Source: Deltaproteobacteria bacterium
GTDB taxonomy: Bacteria > Myxococcota_A > Polyangia > Polyangiales > JADJMO01
Length of the DNA stretch: 64,000 nt
Assembly: GCA_025363655.1 (NCBI GenBank)
Contig: JANYDK010000063.1
Location: 18,288-82,287 of the forward strand
Direction of reading: 5' to 3'
A program made the position numbers and the translations under genes. Of this stretch, positions 62,039-64,000 are shown one piece after another. How positions within the stretch are numbered: the first letter of the stretch is position 1; every line of letters begins with the position of its first letter. The notes under the pieces are model-generated. The model was not told the origin of the DNA and ran no database searches. It was given only the letters and a program-made list of their open reading frames with translations.

Positions 62039-64000
62039 TCAGCGATTGTCCTCCATCCGGCCGCCCTCGGGAAGGGCCGCGGCGACCAGATCGCGAACGC
62101 CGAGGGCTATGGATGCCGCGAGCGCAGCCAGCGGTGCATACGTCGGGCGAATCAGGCCGAAGGCGACGGGGAGCGCTGCGAGCACTGCGGGGGCGAGACC
62201 GACCGCGAGGGTCGCGGCCACACGCGCGCGCGTCGCCTGGGCAAGCGCGAGGACGTCGACCGCAGGGACGAGTTGTTCATGAGAGAGCGCGATCGCCGGG
62301 GCGTCGGGAGAAGCGCCCGCCTCTCCGAGCGCGATCGGGACCTCGGCCGCACCGAGCGCGATCGCGTCGTGTTGCGCGCGACCGATGACCGCGACCGGAC
62401 CGCCGCTCTGGGCGATGCGCTTGACCTCGGTGCCTCGCTCACGCGGCGCGACCTCCGGCCGCACGTGCTCGATGTCGACCGCCTTGCCGATCGCCTCGAG
62501 CCGTCCGCGCGGCGCGCCACCCAACAAAACAGGGTCGATTTCGATGTCGTGGAGCCGCTGCACCGCCGCGAGGGCGCCGTGTCTCAAGGGATATTGGAAG
62601 GTGAGCACGCCGACCATCCGTCCCGCGCGCGCCACCACCACGACGTCGCGGCCTGTCGCTTCGAGCTCGATGAGGCGCGCCTCGTTCTCCGCCGTCGGCA
62701 CGTGCAGCCGAAGCGCGAGGGCGCGGCTACCGACGAGGATCTCGTCACCGTTGGGCAGCTCGCCGCGCACGCCGAACCCCGGCTCGTGAGAGACGTTGCG
62801 CACGTCGAGTGGCCGCAGATTGCGCGCGCGCGCCGCCCCGAGGATCGCCGCCGCGAGCGCATGCGTGACCCCCAGCTCGGCCCCCGCCGCGAGCGCGATC
62901 ACCGAAGCCGCGTCGTTGTTGCCGATCGGCTCGACGTCGCAGGTGTCCGGCGAAGCGGTCACCAGCGTCCCACGCAGGCAAAAAACGGCCGTTCGGACGC
63001 TCGCCGCGCGAACGAAGGCCTCGGCATCGCGAAAGGCGACGCCGTTGCGACAGGCCTCGATGATCCCAGCGAGCTGATCGCGCACCGCGAGCCGGCGAGC
63101 GGGAGGAACGAGCACCGAGAGCCCCGCCGCGAGCCCGGCGACGAGCGTATTTCCAGGAGTCTGCGCGCCGAAAATACCGAGCGCTACGGCGATGCCGACG
63201 ACGAGGAGCGCGAACGCCGGCGCGATCCGATCGAGCGTGCGGAGGCGCGGTGAAGCTCGATCGGCCCGCTCGAGCGCGTCGGTGAGGAGCCGCGCGAATG
63301 CCCGATCACGCCCCACCGCACCGACCCGCGCGCGCGCGTTGCCGCTACGGACGATGGCCCCCGCGGGCACCGGATCTCCTTCGGAGCGATGACAGCGCAG
63401 CGCAGCGCTCCCCCAGAGATCCGCCGCGATGCTCCCCTCGGTGAGCCGCACGTCGGAGAGGAGCAGCACGCCTGGACGCAGATCGACGAGATCACCGATT
63501 TGCGCGCTCGGATCGGTGCTCTTGGTCGCCTCGTCCGGCTCGAGCGAGGCGAGGACACTGCGCGCATCGTCGAGCGTCGCCTGCGCGCTGGCGAACGCGA
63601 TCATCTCCGCCGTCGCCGCCGCGATCACCATCCAAATGGCCGCATTTTCCGCGGTCGTGGCGCCCAATTTGTGCGAGAGCCGGAGCGCCCACGCGCACCC
63701 GGTGAAGAGCGTCGCCGCGACGACGCCCGGAAGATGCGGCGCCCCTAGCGTGCGCTGTACCGCCTGTTCGAGCGGCCGTGACCGCTGATGTCGCAAGCGC
63801 GCAAGCCCCACGAGCGCGAAGAGAATGACGACCGCGAGGGTCGCCGCCGTCAGTCGCACCACGCTCGCGCTCACATCGACGAGCCCGAGCCCACCTGCGC
63901 CGATGGCGACGACGAGGGCGAGGATGCGGAGGAGACGACCTTCGCGGGCGGGGGCGCGGGCGGAGTCGTCGGCGCGGCGAAGGTAGCTGGGGGGAGGGAG
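62039..64000 (-). CDS. Degenerate P1B-type ATPase homologue, N-terminus outside the window
   Basis: At least 653 residues; the frame is open to the right edge (LPPPSYLRR read from the edge), so the start lies beyond it. The overall P1B order is kept: paired N-terminal helices, actuator-like domain (GDPVPAGAIV), membrane helices, P and N domains (GFGVRG, ILVGSRAL) and two final helices. The catalytic motifs are altered: DKTGT is CLRGT (Cys codon at 62978-62980), the CPC helix reads LVPPARRLAV, TGE is absent and GDGxNDAP reads GRAQHDAIAL. It cannot form the phospho-Asp, so transport is unlikely. It may be a membrane pseudoenzyme or sensor. It is followed by fur. Confidence 0.8.
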   Translation of the reverse strand, partial: LPPPSYLRRADDSARAPAREGRLLRILALVVAIGAGGLGLVDVSASVVRLTAATLAVVILFALVGLARLRHQRSRPLEQAVQRTLGAPHLPGVVAATLFTGCAWALRLSHKLGATTAENAAIWMVIAAATAEMIAFASAQATLDDARSVLASLEPDEATKSTDPSAQIGDLVDLRPGVLLLSDVRLTEGSIAADLWGSAALRCHRSEGDPVPAGAIVRSGNARARVGAVGRDRAFARLLTDALERADRASPRLRTLDRIAPAFALLVVGIAVALGIFGAQTPGNTLVAGLAAGLSVLVPPARRLAVRDQLAGIIEACRNGVAFRDAEAFVRAASVRTAVFCLRGTLVTASPDTCDVEPIGNNDAASVIALAAGAELGVTHALAAAILGAARARNLRPLDVRNVSHEPGFGVRGELPNGDEILVGSRALALRLHVPTAENEARLIELEATGRDVVVVARAGRMVGVLTFQYPLRHGALAAVQRLHDIEIDPVLLGGAPRGRLEAIGKAVDIEHVRPEVAPRERGTEVKRIAQSGGPVAVIGRAQHDAIALGAAEVPIALGEAGASPDAPAIALSHEQLVPAVDVLALAQATRARVAATLAVGLAPAVLAALPVAFGLIRPTYAPLAALAASIALGVRDLVAAALPEGGRMEDNR

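Overview
The window looks like chromosomal DNA of a myxobacterium-like member of the Myxococcota (formerly Deltaproteobacteria; Polyangia seem most likely). The evidence is very high GC with long spurious antisense ORFs, four membrane-linked Ser/Thr protein kinases plus a PP2C phosphatase, a MYXO-CTERM-type sorting tail, and a dozen or more lipoproteins with Asp/Thr/Ala-rich linkers after the lipobox and paired-cysteine modules. Housekeeping genes (htpG, prfA, serS, gluQ, fur, a pilT homologue) are scattered between these. I see no rRNA, tRNA, insertion sequence, prophage or CRISPR array.

Layout. 1-3.6 kb: the end of a di-haem cytochrome c peroxidase, a small lipoprotein, then a minus-strand run (HIT protein, cysteine-pair lipoprotein, ferritin-like protein, second cysteine-pair lipoprotein). 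3.6-8.6 kb: a giant TPR protein whose C-terminal domain resembles an M48 peptidase without its zinc motif, and a small lipoprotein. 8.6-12.2 kb: a cyclophilin-type isomerase, a lipoprotein, and a two-gene module of a PD-(D/E)XK-like nuclease and a SNF2-type helicase. 12.2-17.1 kb: a cysteine-rich lipoprotein, a PAN-like lipoprotein with a PP2C phosphatase, htpG, and a small putative zinc protein. 17.1-28.1 kb: a methyltransferase with a large unknown N-terminus, a cysteine-rich surface protein, a GNAT acetyltransferase, prfA, then a translationally coupled trio (PEP-utilising phosphotransferase, RluA pseudouridine synthase, exported protein) facing a secreted protein across a repeat and a strong hairpin.

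28.5-36.5 kb: a Ser/Thr kinase with an intrinsic terminator, then a TonB-dependent receptor with an N-terminal TPR domain and a (Gly-Thr)23 linker, its putative lipoprotein partner, and an NFACT/RqcH-type gene. 36.5-41.6 kb: a MYXO-CTERM transglycosylase-like protein coupled to a propeller-like protein, a small lipoprotein, and serS. 41.7-51.7 kb: a kinase, an RCC1-repeat lipoprotein, two low-complexity lipoproteins, and a 1065-residue S41 peptidase coupled to another kinase. 51.7-64 kb: a FUSC-type membrane protein, a kinase with an SDR protein, a lipoprotein, a propeller lipoprotein coupled to gluQ, a pilT homologue with a doubled N-domain, fur, and a P1B-type ATPase homologue that has lost its catalytic motifs and runs off the window.

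Working together. Much of the window concerns the cell envelope and signalling: kinases detect or relay signals, PP2C can reverse them, and many lipoproteins, an outer-membrane receptor and periplasmic enzymes act at the surface. The strongest candidates for undescribed biology are the TPR-(GT)n TonB receptor, the degenerate P-type ATPase upstream of fur, the nuclease-SNF2 pair, the cysteine-pair lipoprotein/ferritin-like cluster, and a 55-bp repeat filling the gaps between convergent genes.
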